Positions 51,409-61,351 of a stretch of DNA of 64,000 bases are shown here, in pieces. Each line of letters starts with the position of its first letter. The stretch's first letter is position 1. The DNA is from Chrysophaeum taylorii (lineage: Eukaryota; Sar; Pelagophyceae; Pelagomonadales; Pelagomonadaceae): contig JAQMWT010000546.1 of the NCBI GenBank assembly GCA_029834535.1, forward strand, positions 233,677 through 297,676, written 5' to 3'. The notes beneath the pieces were generated by a model that was not told where the DNA came from, did no database searches, and saw only the letters and a program-made list of their open reading frames with translations. The translations under genes and the position numbers were made by a program.

Positions 51409-53178
51409 GTTTTTTTTTATGCACCGACCGTCTGCGCGAACGAGCGACAGAGATGATACTCAGCACCAGACTCGGCGCGTTTTGATTTCCTACAATTATT
51501 ACGCGAGTGAGTGAGCCGCGTGGGAAGACCGCCGCGCCAGGGGAGGATAAAAAAAATCGAGTTATATTAAACAGACAAAAAAATGCCGGAAAACGCAACA
51601 TGTCATGTGCGAGCGCGCAGACGAGAAAAGTCCGCTTCAACGGACCCGCCTCTGAAGAAGAAGAAGAAGAAGAAGAAGAAGAAGCCCCCGACACTTTGCA
51701 CACTGGAAGTTCAGGACCCATCGTTGTCTTCCTTCTTAATCTTCGCGCCCGACCTTCTCTCTCTCTCTTTCTCCGGCGTTTTTTCGAATAATACCGCACA
51801 ACAAACAAGCTATATCATACACGAGGCCGCTTGCCCACGTTTCTTTTCGAAACCCAAACCCTCATATCTATCTCCCCATTGCCAAAAAAACGCCTCAACA
51901 TCGTTAGGTAGTACCGTTCGAATTTTTTTTTGCGCGAGATCCAGGCGGCAGTTCGTTCTTTGGGCAAGTTGACGTCGGCCTTCTCAACACGCGCCTTCTG
52001 ATCACCGACGGGGTAATGAATGGGGCAGTTTTGCAGCGCACAACTCGTCGCTGCGAGATTAACCTCGGTCCAGCACGCCCCCGAAGCGCAAAGAACGAAA
52101 GACATCTTTCGTGGACAACAGTGACGACAACCGGGCACCCTTACATCATCGTGCCAACAAACGACGCTGTTTGTCCCGGCGGTTGCTGGAGAAAGTGCGA
52201 ACCTCCTAAGAGCCTTCGTGCTCAGCTGGCTGCACGCGGTGGTGAGCCGCGGGGTTCCCGCGTGCGTGATGCCCTCCGGATAACTGCCCCTTCGCCCAAA
52301 TTTTCCCCTTTCATCGAAATTAACCACTGGCGCACCAGGCCCGACACTTGTCGCAACACCACCGTGCACGAGATCATGACGAACCACCCGGCGCTTCGCG
52401 CGAGACTCTTGCCTCGCGAGGCCGGAAATTCCGGATTACCTGATAAGAAACGAAAGGACGTGCTGGAATATTGTCATCGAACATGCCACATGTAGTGGCC
52501 CGCGATCCTTCTTCTTCAAAGACAAATTTCGGTTTGATCGCTTTCCTTGCAACGTGAGTCCATTGAATCAACAGCGTTGTCTTCCATCTATCACTATCCC
52601 ATCGAGGATGGCGGCGGGCATTTTGAAGAACTCGGCAGTCTGGTGGCTGAAAAGACAGGCGCGGCAATTCTGCATGACGGCGGAGCTCTTGCTACCACGG
52701 GCGTGCTCCGAACAAACGGTCAAGCAAACAGTCTGCTGCGACCGCGTGGTGTCTTCTCTTGATGTGGCTCGCGCCGAGGTGCGCTTCGACGGCACGCGGT
52801 CGTTCGATGAGAAGAAAGAAGCGACGATTCGGGCAAAGAACGAGACGGAGTTGGCGACGCAGATGCTGGCGCTCGAACGAGGTCATCACAAGTGGGCGAA
52901 AAGAGATCATCGTACGGCGAAGCAATCGATGCGCGATACTGATGAATCCGGAGGCTCGAGGTGCATGCTGAACCTGAAGGAGCTGCCGCGCACAGCGCCC
53001 CCCCCCTCTGACGAAGAGGCCGCGACGGCGGCGTATTACGACGCAGGGCGCGGGTGTTAAAACGAAAACTAAAAGAAATGGTCCCGACGCGAGAAGATGG
53101 TCTATCTATATATCTCGCGGGTGGGGTGGGGTGGGGTGGGGTCGGGTCGTGTCGTCGCACTCGTGATAAGGATGATCA
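51409..53178. other. Gap with microsatellite and unassigned frames
   Basis: A GAA microsatellite lies at about 51,655-51,685 in a 94-codon plus frame (51,507-51,791). Frames at 52,016-52,495 and 52,554-53,060 (plus) and 52,667-52,374 (minus) show no known domain. A GGGTGGGGTGGGG run lies at about 53,110-53,145. Confidence 0.45.
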
Positions 53179-54315
53179 TCATGACCATCTCGTAGGAGTG
53201 TTGTTATTATGGCCGGGACGGCGGCTCGCGAGGCGGAGGTCGACGTTGGGGGTGCCGTGGTGGCAGAGGTTCTGGCCGGTGATGGCCATGCCGCAGGAGC
53301 CGCCGCAGTCGGGGTCGGAGCCGTACCTTTTGTGCCACCGATGCGGCGTGAGGACGACGGAGGGAAAGGTCGAGAGGAAGGCGGCCGCGTTGTCGGCGGC
53401 GCGTTGGCTGTCCCAGTGGAAGACCTGGTCCGCCTCGTTGTAGACGAGGAAGTCGTAGCGGCGCCGATATTGTTGTTGGACGGCGTCGAGGGCCACGAAC
53501 GGCAGCATCCGGGGGAGAGCGCAGGAAAGTTCGAGGACGTCGACCGCACTGACGCTAAAATTCCGGAGCGCGTGTTCGACGGCGAAGCGATCTCCCGCGT
53601 CTCGACACGCGGCGACGACGACCCGCGACGCAAATCCCGCCAGGAGCGCGCACGCGTTTGCCACAAGCCCCGCGAGTTTGATGGCGCGGGGCTGGCGCGA
53701 GTGCGCGTTCCCCGTACGACCGTTGAGGTCGAGGGCGCCGCCGTAGAACGGGATCAAAGCGAGAGTTCTAGGACGGAACGGCGCCGTAGGTCGCGCCGAA
53801 CACGCGCCGAGTTCGGCCATAGCGACCCGTCGCACGCGATCCATGGCCTCGTCGACGGCGTACCGCGCGATCACGCTGTGCTCGTAGGCGCTCAGGTGGT
53901 GCAGGCGCAGCCCGCGAGGGTCGCCCGACCGGAACGCGCCTCGGGCGCTCCCGAAGGCGAGCCACGACGCAGCCTCGAGGTACTGCGGGGATGGCAGCCA
54001 TCGCGCTTCGGCGACGACACGCCATGGCGCGACCCACGCGCCGGCGTACATGTTGGCCCGCGAAGGTCGTCTGCTGCTCCTGCGTTCCTCTTCTTCTTCT
54101 TCTTCGGCAACGCCTGGCGAAGAAGAACCGCAGTCGCACGAGTTCTCGAGCGGCCGGTGTCGCATGCACGAGACGAAGCAGCTGTTCTCGGCGTCGACGC
54201 ACGCGCCGACGCGCTGCCAGCACCGCTTCTGGCAATCGTCGTCCTTGGCCAATACGACGACGTTCGCGAACACAGCCACCACCACCAGGGTCGTCGTCGT
54301 CGTCGTCGTCGTCAT
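53179..54315 (-). CDS. Secretory glycosyltransferase-like protein, unassigned
   Basis: 378 residues starting MTTTTTTTTLVVVAVFANVV, in which a GTC microsatellite encodes Thr residues ahead of a hydrophobic signal or anchor. A Cys-rich stretch (CQKRCWQRVGACVDAENSCF, then CMRH and CDCG) and an acidic run follow. The C-terminal domain has TLALIPFYGGALDLNGR, RVVVAACRDAGDRFAVEHAL, YDFLVYNEADQVFHW and PSVVLTPHRWHKRYG. The order strand, basic loop, 'Y-N-E-A-D' acidic site is like a GT-A fold nucleotide-sugar enzyme, but I do not recognise the family. It lies tail-to-head with the broken carboxylase gene, 90 bp away. Confidence 0.6.
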   Translation of the reverse strand: MTTTTTTTTLVVVAVFANVVVLAKDDDCQKRCWQRVGACVDAENSCFVSCMRHRPLENSCDCGSSSPGVAEEEEEEERRSSRRPSRANMYAGAWVAPWRVVAEARWLPSPQYLEAASWLAFGSARGAFRSGDPRGLRLHHLSAYEHSVIARYAVDEAMDRVRRVAMAELGACSARPTAPFRPRTLALIPFYGGALDLNGRTGNAHSRQPRAIKLAGLVANACALLAGFASRVVVAACRDAGDRFAVEHALRNFSVSAVDVLELSCALPRMLPFVALDAVQQQYRRRYDFLVYNEADQVFHWDSQRAADNAAAFLSTFPSVVLTPHRWHKRYGSDPDCGGSCGMAITGQNLCHHGTPNVDLRLASRRPGHNNNTPTRWS

Positions 54316-54406
54316 GAGGGGGTGGTAAGCGAGACGAAGACCTCGGCCACGTCACTATGTTGTTGTTATGATGATGATGATGATGCTCTTGGGGGATCGA
54401 TCGATC

Positions 54407-57000
54407 TCAAAATCGTTGTTGCTCGGGGCCGGCGTCGACTTGCATCGCGCCGCCGACGCCGTAGCAGCGGCGGACGATTACGGCAAAGTAGCCGCTGTTG
54501 AGGTCGTAGAGGGCGGCGAGGGCGTCGACGGCGGCTCGGATGGTGCCTCGGCGCTCGGCTCGGGCGCCGACGTCGATGCCGGGCTGGTCGACGAAGTTGA
54601 CCGCGGGAAGGTGGAAGGTTCGCGCGAGGCGAAGGAGTCTCGCTTGCTTGGCGGCCGCGTGTGCGGTGAGCGCGCCGGCGTCGAAGCGCGAGTCGTTGGA
54701 AACGACGGCGACGGGGGCTCCCCCGATTCTCGCGAGTTCCGAAGCGACGCGCGACCGGCCCCATCGCTCGCCGATTTCGAAGAAAGACACCCGGAATCGA
54801 CGATTCGGATGATAATCTCGCCTCCGTCGAGGGGCGCCGTCCGGCGTCGCGGGACGACCGAGCCCAGGTCTTCGTGATCCGGGGCGTCCCGCGCGGGGCG
54901 GGAGGTCGCGCGCCGAGAGCGGGACGTAGGAGAGGAAGGCCCTCGCGGCGGCGGTAAAGACGTCGTTTTCCGAGTCCGCGACGGCGTCGATCAAGCCGTT
55001 GTGGCGGGCGGCGCCGCCGAGGTCGTCGTTTCCGACGGTTTCGCCGGCGGCTCCCTCGACGACGGGGGGACCGGCGACGAAGAGGCGTGCCGTTTTATTT
55101 GCCGCGATCGCAAAGCGCGAACACGCGGCCCTCGAAGCGCCAAAGCCGACGACGGGGCCCAACAAGGCGGCGACCACCGGGACCTCGTCGATCATCTCGA
55201 CCTCGCGGTCGAAGCCGAGGAGGGGCGGGACGTAGTCGTAGCCGAGATCGAGGATAGTCGCGACGGATCCGAGGCGCCGTCGAGGAGTCTCACCATCGAA
55301 ACCCTCGCTCCTCGGGCCTCGAGGTGGGCCTGCTTGCGGGCGAGCGACATCCCGAGGACGGCGCGGTCCGTCGCGCGGCCGCCTTCGAGCGCGAAGTCGT
55401 CCGACGCGGCCGGCTCCGCCGACGAAGGCGTGCGGGGAAAGGCCGAGTAATTCGTTCGTCTCGGGGTTCCACCGCGCCTCGCCCGCGAGGCCGCCAGTTT
55501 CTTCGAACGAGCCCGGATCGAGCAGGGCATCGATCCGCTCGCGGGCCGTCGGCTCGCCCTTCTCGCGCTGCTCGGCGACGCGGCTCGGCCCGCCGTGCTC
55601 TCTCGCCGCGCTCCGCATCGCCTCCATCTGGCCCAGCTCGCGCTCCCGCGACGACGATACTCGCGACTTTTTTGTCAGCGTCGTCGTTGGTTGCAGCCGC
55701 CGCCGCAAGTAGTATGTATAGCGAGCTTCTGTCCTCTCGCGACAAGCGCGCCGGGCGCGACCACAAACTTGACCTCTCCGTCCTCGGGCGCGACCAGCAC
55801 CTCCTCCATCTTCGTCGCGGCCAATACGGGATCGCCGGCGCGAACGAAGCCGCCCACCTCCACAATGGCCTCGACGACCCCGAGGTCCCGCGGCGCGCGA
55901 ATCGCCGCGCCCCGCCTCCGAGTCGTCGTCGTCGTCGTCGTCGCGTAGCGGAGATGACGTTTCGGGCGCCGGGCGGCGGCGGCGGCGGCTCTGAGAAAGA
56001 AAAAAGGCGCGCGTCCAAGTTTCTCGCTTTGCGGTCGGCGTCGACCGACCTTTCCCGGAGCTCGTTGCGGCGGTCCTCGAGGAGCTTTTTGGTGGCGAGA
56101 ACCTCCGGCCCGCAATCCGCGATCGGGGTGAGGAGCGCCGAGAGGCTCGCTCTGTTGGTATCGACGCCGGCCGCGACGAGGTGCTCGACGGCGTCCGCGC
56201 ACCCTCTGGCCGCGGTCTCGAGGTCGTCGCCAACGAAAATGACCTTTGCCAGCAGCGGGTCGAACCCCTCCGAGGCGCGGCGAGGTCCAACCCGGCGTAG
56301 CAGCACGAGTCGACGCGCGCCTCGGGGTGTTCGAGATAAGCGCGTACCGCGTCCCCGCTCGAGGTCGTGGAGACGCGTCCCTCGACCGCGACGCCGCGCG
56401 GAACGTCGTTCTCGACGACGACGACGACGACAAAAGGGAGCGGGCGGCCGGCGGCGAGGTCGAGCTGGAGCGCGACGAGGTCGAGGCCGTAGATCGCCTC
56501 GGTGACGACCGGGTGTTCGTTCGACCTCGAGCCCTGGATTCGCCTCGAGAAACGAAGCGGAAGAAGAAGTTTTGTCGACGAGAAACTCGACGGTCGCGAG
56601 GCCGCAAAACCCCCGTAGCGCTCGACGAGCGCGCGCCCCGCCCGCACCGCCCGGTCGACCACCCCCGAGACGTACGTTCCCCGGGGCCGGGGCGATCTCG
56701 ACCACCTTTTGCCGGCGCAGTTGAGCGCTGCAGTCGCGCGCGCCCGACGACATATATGTCGAGTCCCGCGACGACCGCGCCCACGTCGAGGTACGCGCGC
56801 GGGCCGAGGGTCGCCACCTCGTCGGCCAGCAGGCAGTGCAGCGACTTGAAGGCCTCGAGGGGTGTCGCCAACGCGACGCTCGTGGCACCGACCTTGCGCA
56901 ACGCGCGCACCAACCGCGCCCCCGTCTCGCCGCGATTCGCAACCATCACGCGCCGAAACGCGGCGGCTTCGGCCGGACGGACGCGGCAATAATTTTTTCT
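54407..57000 (-). pseudogene. Broken single-chain biotin-dependent acyl-CoA carboxylase
   Basis: The domain order is biotin carboxylase, biotinyl domain, carboxyltransferase. The N-terminus (VANRGETGARLVRALRKVGA, from 56,949) is biotin carboxylase, and ATVEFLVDKTSSSASFLEAN (about 56,590) belongs to it, but about 190 residues of ATP-grasp domain between them are missing. Its C-terminal part includes SEGFDPLLAKVIF (about 56,270). The biotinyl domain has ATKMEEVLVAPEDG with the biotin-acceptor Lys (about 55,815). The carboxyltransferase begins TARERIDALLDPGSFEE (about 55,540) and ends near 54,410. The coding frame changes at least five times across all three frames. Single-chain enzymes of this order exist in the acyl-CoA carboxylase family. 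The deletion and frameshifts mark this as a pseudogene, unless G/C-run assembly errors account for part of them. Confidence 0.8.
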
Positions 57001-57046
57001 TCAACAACCAGAATGTCTAACTTTTATTATTATTACTTTCCGTTGT

Positions 57047-57439
57047 ATGGCGCGGTTTCGAGTCCAGGACGGCACGCCGCCCGACTGGCAAGCGATGTGC
57101 CAGGTCGACGTCGAACGCGTCGACGGCCACGTGTTGTCGTCCGTGGTGGACACCCTCGCTTTCTCGACGGCCACGCCAACCGAATTGCGGCGCGTCGGGT
57201 TCGACGTCGTCGGGCGCTTCGTGCGTCTCTTGCAGCTCAGTGTCGAGTACCTCCTCCACGTCCAGGAGGCCCTGCGAAATCAGGTCCGCGAGGAGCGCGA
57301 GGCCCGACAAAAGGCGGACCTTCGGGTCCGCGATCTCGAGGAACGTCTCGAACGGCTCGCGGCCGACCGCGACTCGGAAGCGCGCAAGGCCCACGACTTC
57401 AAAAAACTCGCCCACACCCTCGCCGCTCGAGGGAGGTAG
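57047..57439 (+). CDS. DZIP1 N-terminal domain protein, short
   Basis: 130 residues. The first 85 match the Dzip-like N-terminal domain of the ciliary/centriolar protein DZIP1: WQAMCQVDVERVDGHVLSSV near the start and FVRLLQLSVEYLLHVQEALR at the end, the latter being the family's most conserved part. A coiled coil (about 86-125) follows, then a stop. DZIP1 proteins continue into a C2H2 zinc finger and long coiled coil, which are absent here, so this is a short form or the gene is truncated. The presence of the family supports a flagellate stage. The gene converges on TFIIA gamma with 52 bp between stops. Confidence 0.8.
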   Translation: MARFRVQDGTPPDWQAMCQVDVERVDGHVLSSVVDTLAFSTATPTELRRVGFDVVGRFVRLLQLSVEYLLHVQEALRNQVREEREARQKADLRVRDLEERLERLAADRDSEARKAHDFKKLAHTLAARGR

Positions 57440-57491
57440 AAATAAATAATAATAGAAAAGCGACTCAAACAAAAAAAAAAAACAACCATCG

Positions 57492-57992
57492 TCACTGGGT
57501 GCCGATTGACCACGGGGCGACCATGAAGTCGGCCGGGAGCGCGGAAGAAGGTTCGTCGAAGTAGATGGGGGCGAGCGAGGGGCAGGCGCCGCCGGTCAAG
57601 CTGGGACAGGAGGAGGAGAGGCAGTGCTCGCAGAACGGGCGCTTCTTCCTGCGCCTGGGTCTCGAATTGACGTCGGCGAGGACGACGCGGGTCCTGCCGA
57701 TGCGCGTCTCGCGTCCAGACTCGATGAGGCGGCAGTCGTCGAGGACCAGGTGGACGAAATCTTCGCACCGGTTTCTCGTTTCGATGTGCCCGCGGAGGTC
57801 GCACCGGGGTTCCTTGAGATTGCTGTAGTGGGCAGGGGGGGCGCGCTCGAGCGCGGCCTCGAAAGACTCGTCGAACCGCGACAAGACCGCGATTGCCTCG
57901 TCGTCGGTGAGCTCCTTCGTCTCGACGAGGCCCGCGAGGACCTCGATCAACGACTGGCCGAGGACGCTGCTTCGGCTCCAGGCGGCGTCCAT
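57492..57992 (-). CDS. TFIIA gamma subunit
   Basis: 166 residues from the Met at 57,992, chosen because family similarity starts at once (MDAAWSRSSVLGQSLIEVLA). The frame is open further upstream only as antisense of the neighbour. TFIIA gamma (TOA2) binds TFIIA alpha/beta and TBP at the core promoter. Residues 1-50 are the helical part, with LTDDEAIAVLSRFDESFEAAL, and residues about 65-110 the beta-barrel part, with LRGHIETRNRCEDFVHLVLDD and RTRVVLADV. The usual length is about 110, so the last 55 residues (with CEHCLSSSC) are an extension of unknown role. It diverges from the fucosyltransferase-like gene with 46 bp between starts. Confidence 0.9.
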   Translation of the reverse strand: MDAAWSRSSVLGQSLIEVLAGLVETKELTDDEAIAVLSRFDESFEAALERAPPAHYSNLKEPRCDLRGHIETRNRCEDFVHLVLDDCRLIESGRETRIGRTRVVLADVNSRPRRRKKRPFCEHCLSSSCPSLTGGACPSLAPIYFDEPSSALPADFMVAPWSIGTQ

Positions 57993-58038
57993 CTCGTAAT
58001 AATAGGGTAAGCAATTACAAGGGACGAAGGGTAAGGAA

Positions 58039-59676
58039 ATGCGATGGGTGTGCGGCGCTGTCGTCGTCGTCGCGACGGCTGGCATTCTAAGTATCGTCGC
58101 TCTCACAGAGCGGGCAGTCCTCGAGCAGGCCAAGTGGCACGGTCCCGAGCGCGAGCGGTTTCTTTCGCCGCCGGCGGCGAGGCTTGAGGCGCTGGAATCG
58201 CGCCTCGATGCCGTCAGGGTGCGGCTCGACCGAGTCGAGGGAGGACCGCGGAGGCAACGAAAAAAGCCCGTCGGGGAGCGCGGGCGACTGGTGTGCGATG
58301 GGCGCGAGATCGAGCACGAGATCGTGTACTGGCGCGAAGTGGCCGAGGACAAGGATTACGTAGCGCCGACGGCGTCGAATCGCGGGTACTTGACGTTCGA
58401 GTACGACCGGGGCGGGTGGAACAACGTGCGGATGGGAGTCGAGTGTCTGGTGGTGGTCGCGCACGCGATGGGACGAACCCTCGTGGCGCCGCCGGCGCAG
58501 AACTTGTACCTGCTGGGCGCGCCGCAGGTCGACGCGACCTCGGGCAAACCCAAGCGGAAGAAAATGGGCTTCGCGGATTTTTTTGACCTCGAGAAGCTCG
58601 GGGAGCGCATGAGCATCATGACGATGGCGCAGTTCCTCGCGCGCCAGGCGACCGAGGTGGTGGCGGCGAAGGGCCCCCCGAAAAACAAAACGGATCTCTG
58701 GGGGACCGAGCTCTGGTCGTACCTGAAGAAAGTCGCCGACGCGACGCCGACGTGGAACGGAGCATTGCTCGCGCTCCCGCGGTCGGTGAATGCGAGCTTC
58801 TCCGACGCGGATCGACAGATGACGGAGCGGTACGCGGGCGGGCGGGCGGTCGCGAAGTACGACGCTAGTCTCCGAGCGGCTCGACACGTCCACGTGCCCG
58901 CGGGCGGTAAGCATCGCATCCTGCAGCACCACTACGCGTTCGCCTTTTTCGCCGACCCGCGCCAGCGCGCCTTTTACCGACGCCTCATTCGCGACACGAT
59001 GCGGTACGTCGACCCCATACAGTGTGCGGGCGCGAAGCTCGTCGACGCCGTGAGGAGGACGAGCCGCGACCTCGGACTCGGCGGAAAGTACTACGCGCTC
59101 CACGTCCGCCGCGGCGACTTCCAGTTCAAGAGTGTCAAGCTCCCGGCCTCTAAGATCGTCCAGAACCTCCGCGGCAACGACATTATCCCGAGAGGTTCCT
59201 TGGTCTTCGTGGCGACCGACGACCCCGACGGCGTCTGCGTCCACTGCCGCAGCGGCGGCGCCGCCTGCCCCGACCCAAACCACCAGGCACCCGGCGCCAA
59301 GATGCCCGACGGCTGCCCCGCCGACCCCTCCTGGGACGCTTTCTGGCGCAACGGCTGGATCCTCGTCTTTTCCAGGAACTTTACTACCACTCGACACGCC
59401 TCCAACGTCGCCGCCTCCGTCGATGGCATCAACCCAAACTACCTCGGCATGGCCGAGTCCATCGTCTGCTCGAGGGCCGAGGTCTTCGCCGGTACCTGGT
59501 TTTCCACCTTTACGGGCTACATCCATCGTCTCCGCGGCTTCCACGGCCTCGGCGAAAACACCTACTACCACTCCACCGGCCGCGTCGACGCCGCGCGATC
59601 CCGCGAAACTTACGGCCGCGGCTACGTCCGTGAGTACCGGATAGGATGGACCGACGACGCGGGCACGCCTATTTAG
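58039..59676 (+). CDS. GDP-fucose O-fucosyltransferase-like type II membrane protein
   Basis: 545 residues. An N-terminal anchor (MRWVCGAVVVVATAGILSIVAL) is followed by a coiled stem (LEALESRLDAVRVRLDRVEG) and a GT-B catalytic domain. YLTFEYDRGGWNNVRMGVEC and VVAHAMGRTLVAPP form the N-terminal signature of the O-fucosyltransferase-like family. YYALHVRRGDFQFK supplies the HxRRxD site for GDP-fucose, FVATDDPDG the later acidic site, and AESIVCSRAEVFAGTWFSTF with GYIHRLRG the C-terminal donor region. The protein is probably Golgi-resident. The acceptor is unknown. Together with the gene at 34,346 it makes two fucosyltransferase-like genes in the window. Confidence 0.85.
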   Translation: MRWVCGAVVVVATAGILSIVALTERAVLEQAKWHGPERERFLSPPAARLEALESRLDAVRVRLDRVEGGPRRQRKKPVGERGRLVCDGREIEHEIVYWREVAEDKDYVAPTASNRGYLTFEYDRGGWNNVRMGVECLVVVAHAMGRTLVAPPAQNLYLLGAPQVDATSGKPKRKKMGFADFFDLEKLGERMSIMTMAQFLARQATEVVAAKGPPKNKTDLWGTELWSYLKKVADATPTWNGALLALPRSVNASFSDADRQMTERYAGGRAVAKYDASLRAARHVHVPAGGKHRILQHHYAFAFFADPRQRAFYRRLIRDTMRYVDPIQCAGAKLVDAVRRTSRDLGLGGKYYALHVRRGDFQFKSVKLPASKIVQNLRGNDIIPRGSLVFVATDDPDGVCVHCRSGGAACPDPNHQAPGAKMPDGCPADPSWDAFWRNGWILVFSRNFTTTRHASNVAASVDGINPNYLGMAESIVCSRAEVFAGTWFSTFTGYIHRLRGFHGLGENTYYHSTGRVDAARSRETYGRGYVREYRIGWTDDAGTPI

Positions 59677-59954
59677 AGACAGACCTGCCCTTTGTACGTA
59701 ATAATAATAATAACAAGTTTATACTTTAAGTGTTGGAAAGTCTCGCCTTCTCTCGGAGTCAGTCTCTTCGGAGTCTGTTGTTACACGGGTTTTTAATGAA
59801 TATCAACTCCTCCCTCTGAACGGGATACCTCCGCCTCTTTCTGTTTCCCCCCCCACAAACAAACAACCAAAGCCCGGGTCGACTGACTGACTGACTTTCA
59901 AAACCCTAACGCCCATTTTTTTTTATGTGACGGTCAGGTCCGCCATCAAAAGAG

Positions 59955-60837
59955 ATGATCGAGGATGAATTGTGGAAGATCTTTACGTACTACACGCTCA
60001 ACAGCAACCCGTGCGTGGTACGCTGTGGCGGTGTGAGTTGTCTCGCACAGGCTGGAGCCGGGGCTGATGTCGCGGCAGCAACTCTTGCGGTTGTGTCGCG
60101 ACACCCAGCTCGTAAGGACAAGACGCGAGGCCGCCTCGGCGCAGATTGCCATGCGGAAGAACAAGCTGAGTTTCGATGAGTTTCTCGAGGTGCTCGGGCG
60201 GCTGCGCGAGGGCGAGTTTGGGCTGCAGAAAGCGTTGCTCGAGCACGTATTGCCTTTAGCGAGCCGTCGGACGGCGTCGGAGGTGGACGATGAGCCGGTG
60301 CTCGATCAAGTTGCGCCTGGTATCGACGCTGTCTTCAAAGCCTACGCCCCCCTCGGATACCGCCGGTTCCTGCAGTTCGCCGACGACTTTGGCATCTCAA
60401 AGGAGGTGTCGGTGGCGCGGGTTGGCGAGGCGTTCCTCGCGTCGGCCCGTCGTCTCGAGGACCTCTCGCGCGCCCAGTTTGACCAGGCGCTCGCGCGCCT
60501 CGGAGATGGTCGCATGAAAGCCCTGCTGCTCCACGTTTACCGCGCCGACAAGTCGCCCGCCTTCAACGCCGTCTTCCTCAAGATCTGGCAGGCAGATGGC
60601 TTCGCCGACTACTACGGTGATGATGGTGCGCGGGCGGACGACGACGGGGTGTGTTTTGAGAATTTTACCATCCCTGCTGACTTGAGGAAGAAGAGGATGC
60701 CGGCGGCTCGTGTGTCCACCCCGACCCGCAACGACCACGTCATTCGGGTCTCGGACGTCGCGAACCTTCTCGAGCGAAGGCCCGACATCGCCGACCTCCT
60801 CTACCACAACATACAGACGCTGAGTGAGAGCGGATAG
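59955..60837 (+). CDS. EF-hand/p25-alpha-like helical protein, two exons
   Basis: Exons 59,955-60,010 and 60,051-60,837 give 280 residues. The 40-bp intron begins GTGCGT, ends CACAG and interrupts a Pro codon; splicing gives LNSNPLEPGLMSRQQLLRLC in frame, whereas the unspliced frame stops soon after. The first 70 residues (LWKIFTYYTLNSNPL, LLRLCRDTQLV, KLSFDEFLEVLGRL) have the helix-loop-helix pattern of p25-alpha/TPPP-like and EF-hand-like domains. A second copy of the pattern lies at about 95-170 (FKAYAPLGYRRFLQFADDFG, LSRAQFDQALARL). No canonical calcium loop is seen. Function is unknown; cytoskeletal roles are known for TPPP-like proteins. Confidence 0.7.
60011..60050 (+). other. 40-bp spliceosomal intron
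   Basis: GTGCGT...CACAG, phase 2. It shares its GTGCGT donor with an intron of the CPBP gene. Confidence 0.8.
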
Positions 60838-60846
60838 TTTTATCGT

Positions 60847-61351
60847 AGTGAGTGAGTGAGTGAGTGAGTGAGTGAGTGAGTGAGTGAGTGAGTGAGTGAG
60901 TGAGTGAGTGAGTGAGTGAGTGAGTGAGTGAGTGAGTGAGTGAGTGAGTGAGTGAGTGAGTGAGTGAGTGAGTGAGTGAGTGAGTGAGTGAGTGAGTGGT
61001 GAGGAGTGAGAGTGAGTGAGTGAGTGAGTGAGTGAGTGAGTGAGTGAGTGAGTGAGTGAGTGAGTGAGTGAGTGAGTGAGTGAGTGAGTGAGTGAGTGAG
61101 TGAGTGAGTGAGTGAGTGAGTGAGTGAGTGAGTGAGGTGAGTGAGTGAGTGAGTGAGTGAGTGAGTGAGTGAGTGAGTTGAGTGGTGAGTGAGTGAGTGA
61201 ATGAGTGAGTGAGTGAGTGAGTGAGTGAGTGAGTGAGTGAGTGAGTGAGTGAGTGAGTGAGTGAGTGAGTGAGTGAGTGAGTGAGTGAGTGAGTGAGTGA
61301 GTGAGTGAGTGAGTGAGTGAGTGAGTGAGTGAGTGAGTGAGTGAGTGAGTG
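60847..61351. repeat. (TGAG)n microsatellite, about 500 bp
   Basis: More than 120 tetranucleotide units with a few interruptions near 60,998-61,010, 61,136 and 61,178-61,202. Reading it in minus frame gives endless Thr-His-Ser-Leu, which is an artefact. Confidence 0.97.

Noticed and set aside
58087-59571. 494-codon minus-strand frame
   Set aside because: Antisense of the O-fucosyltransferase-like gene, which has clear motifs.
60847-61351. CRISPR-like array
   Set aside because: Simple tetranucleotide repeat with no spacers, in a eukaryotic genome.
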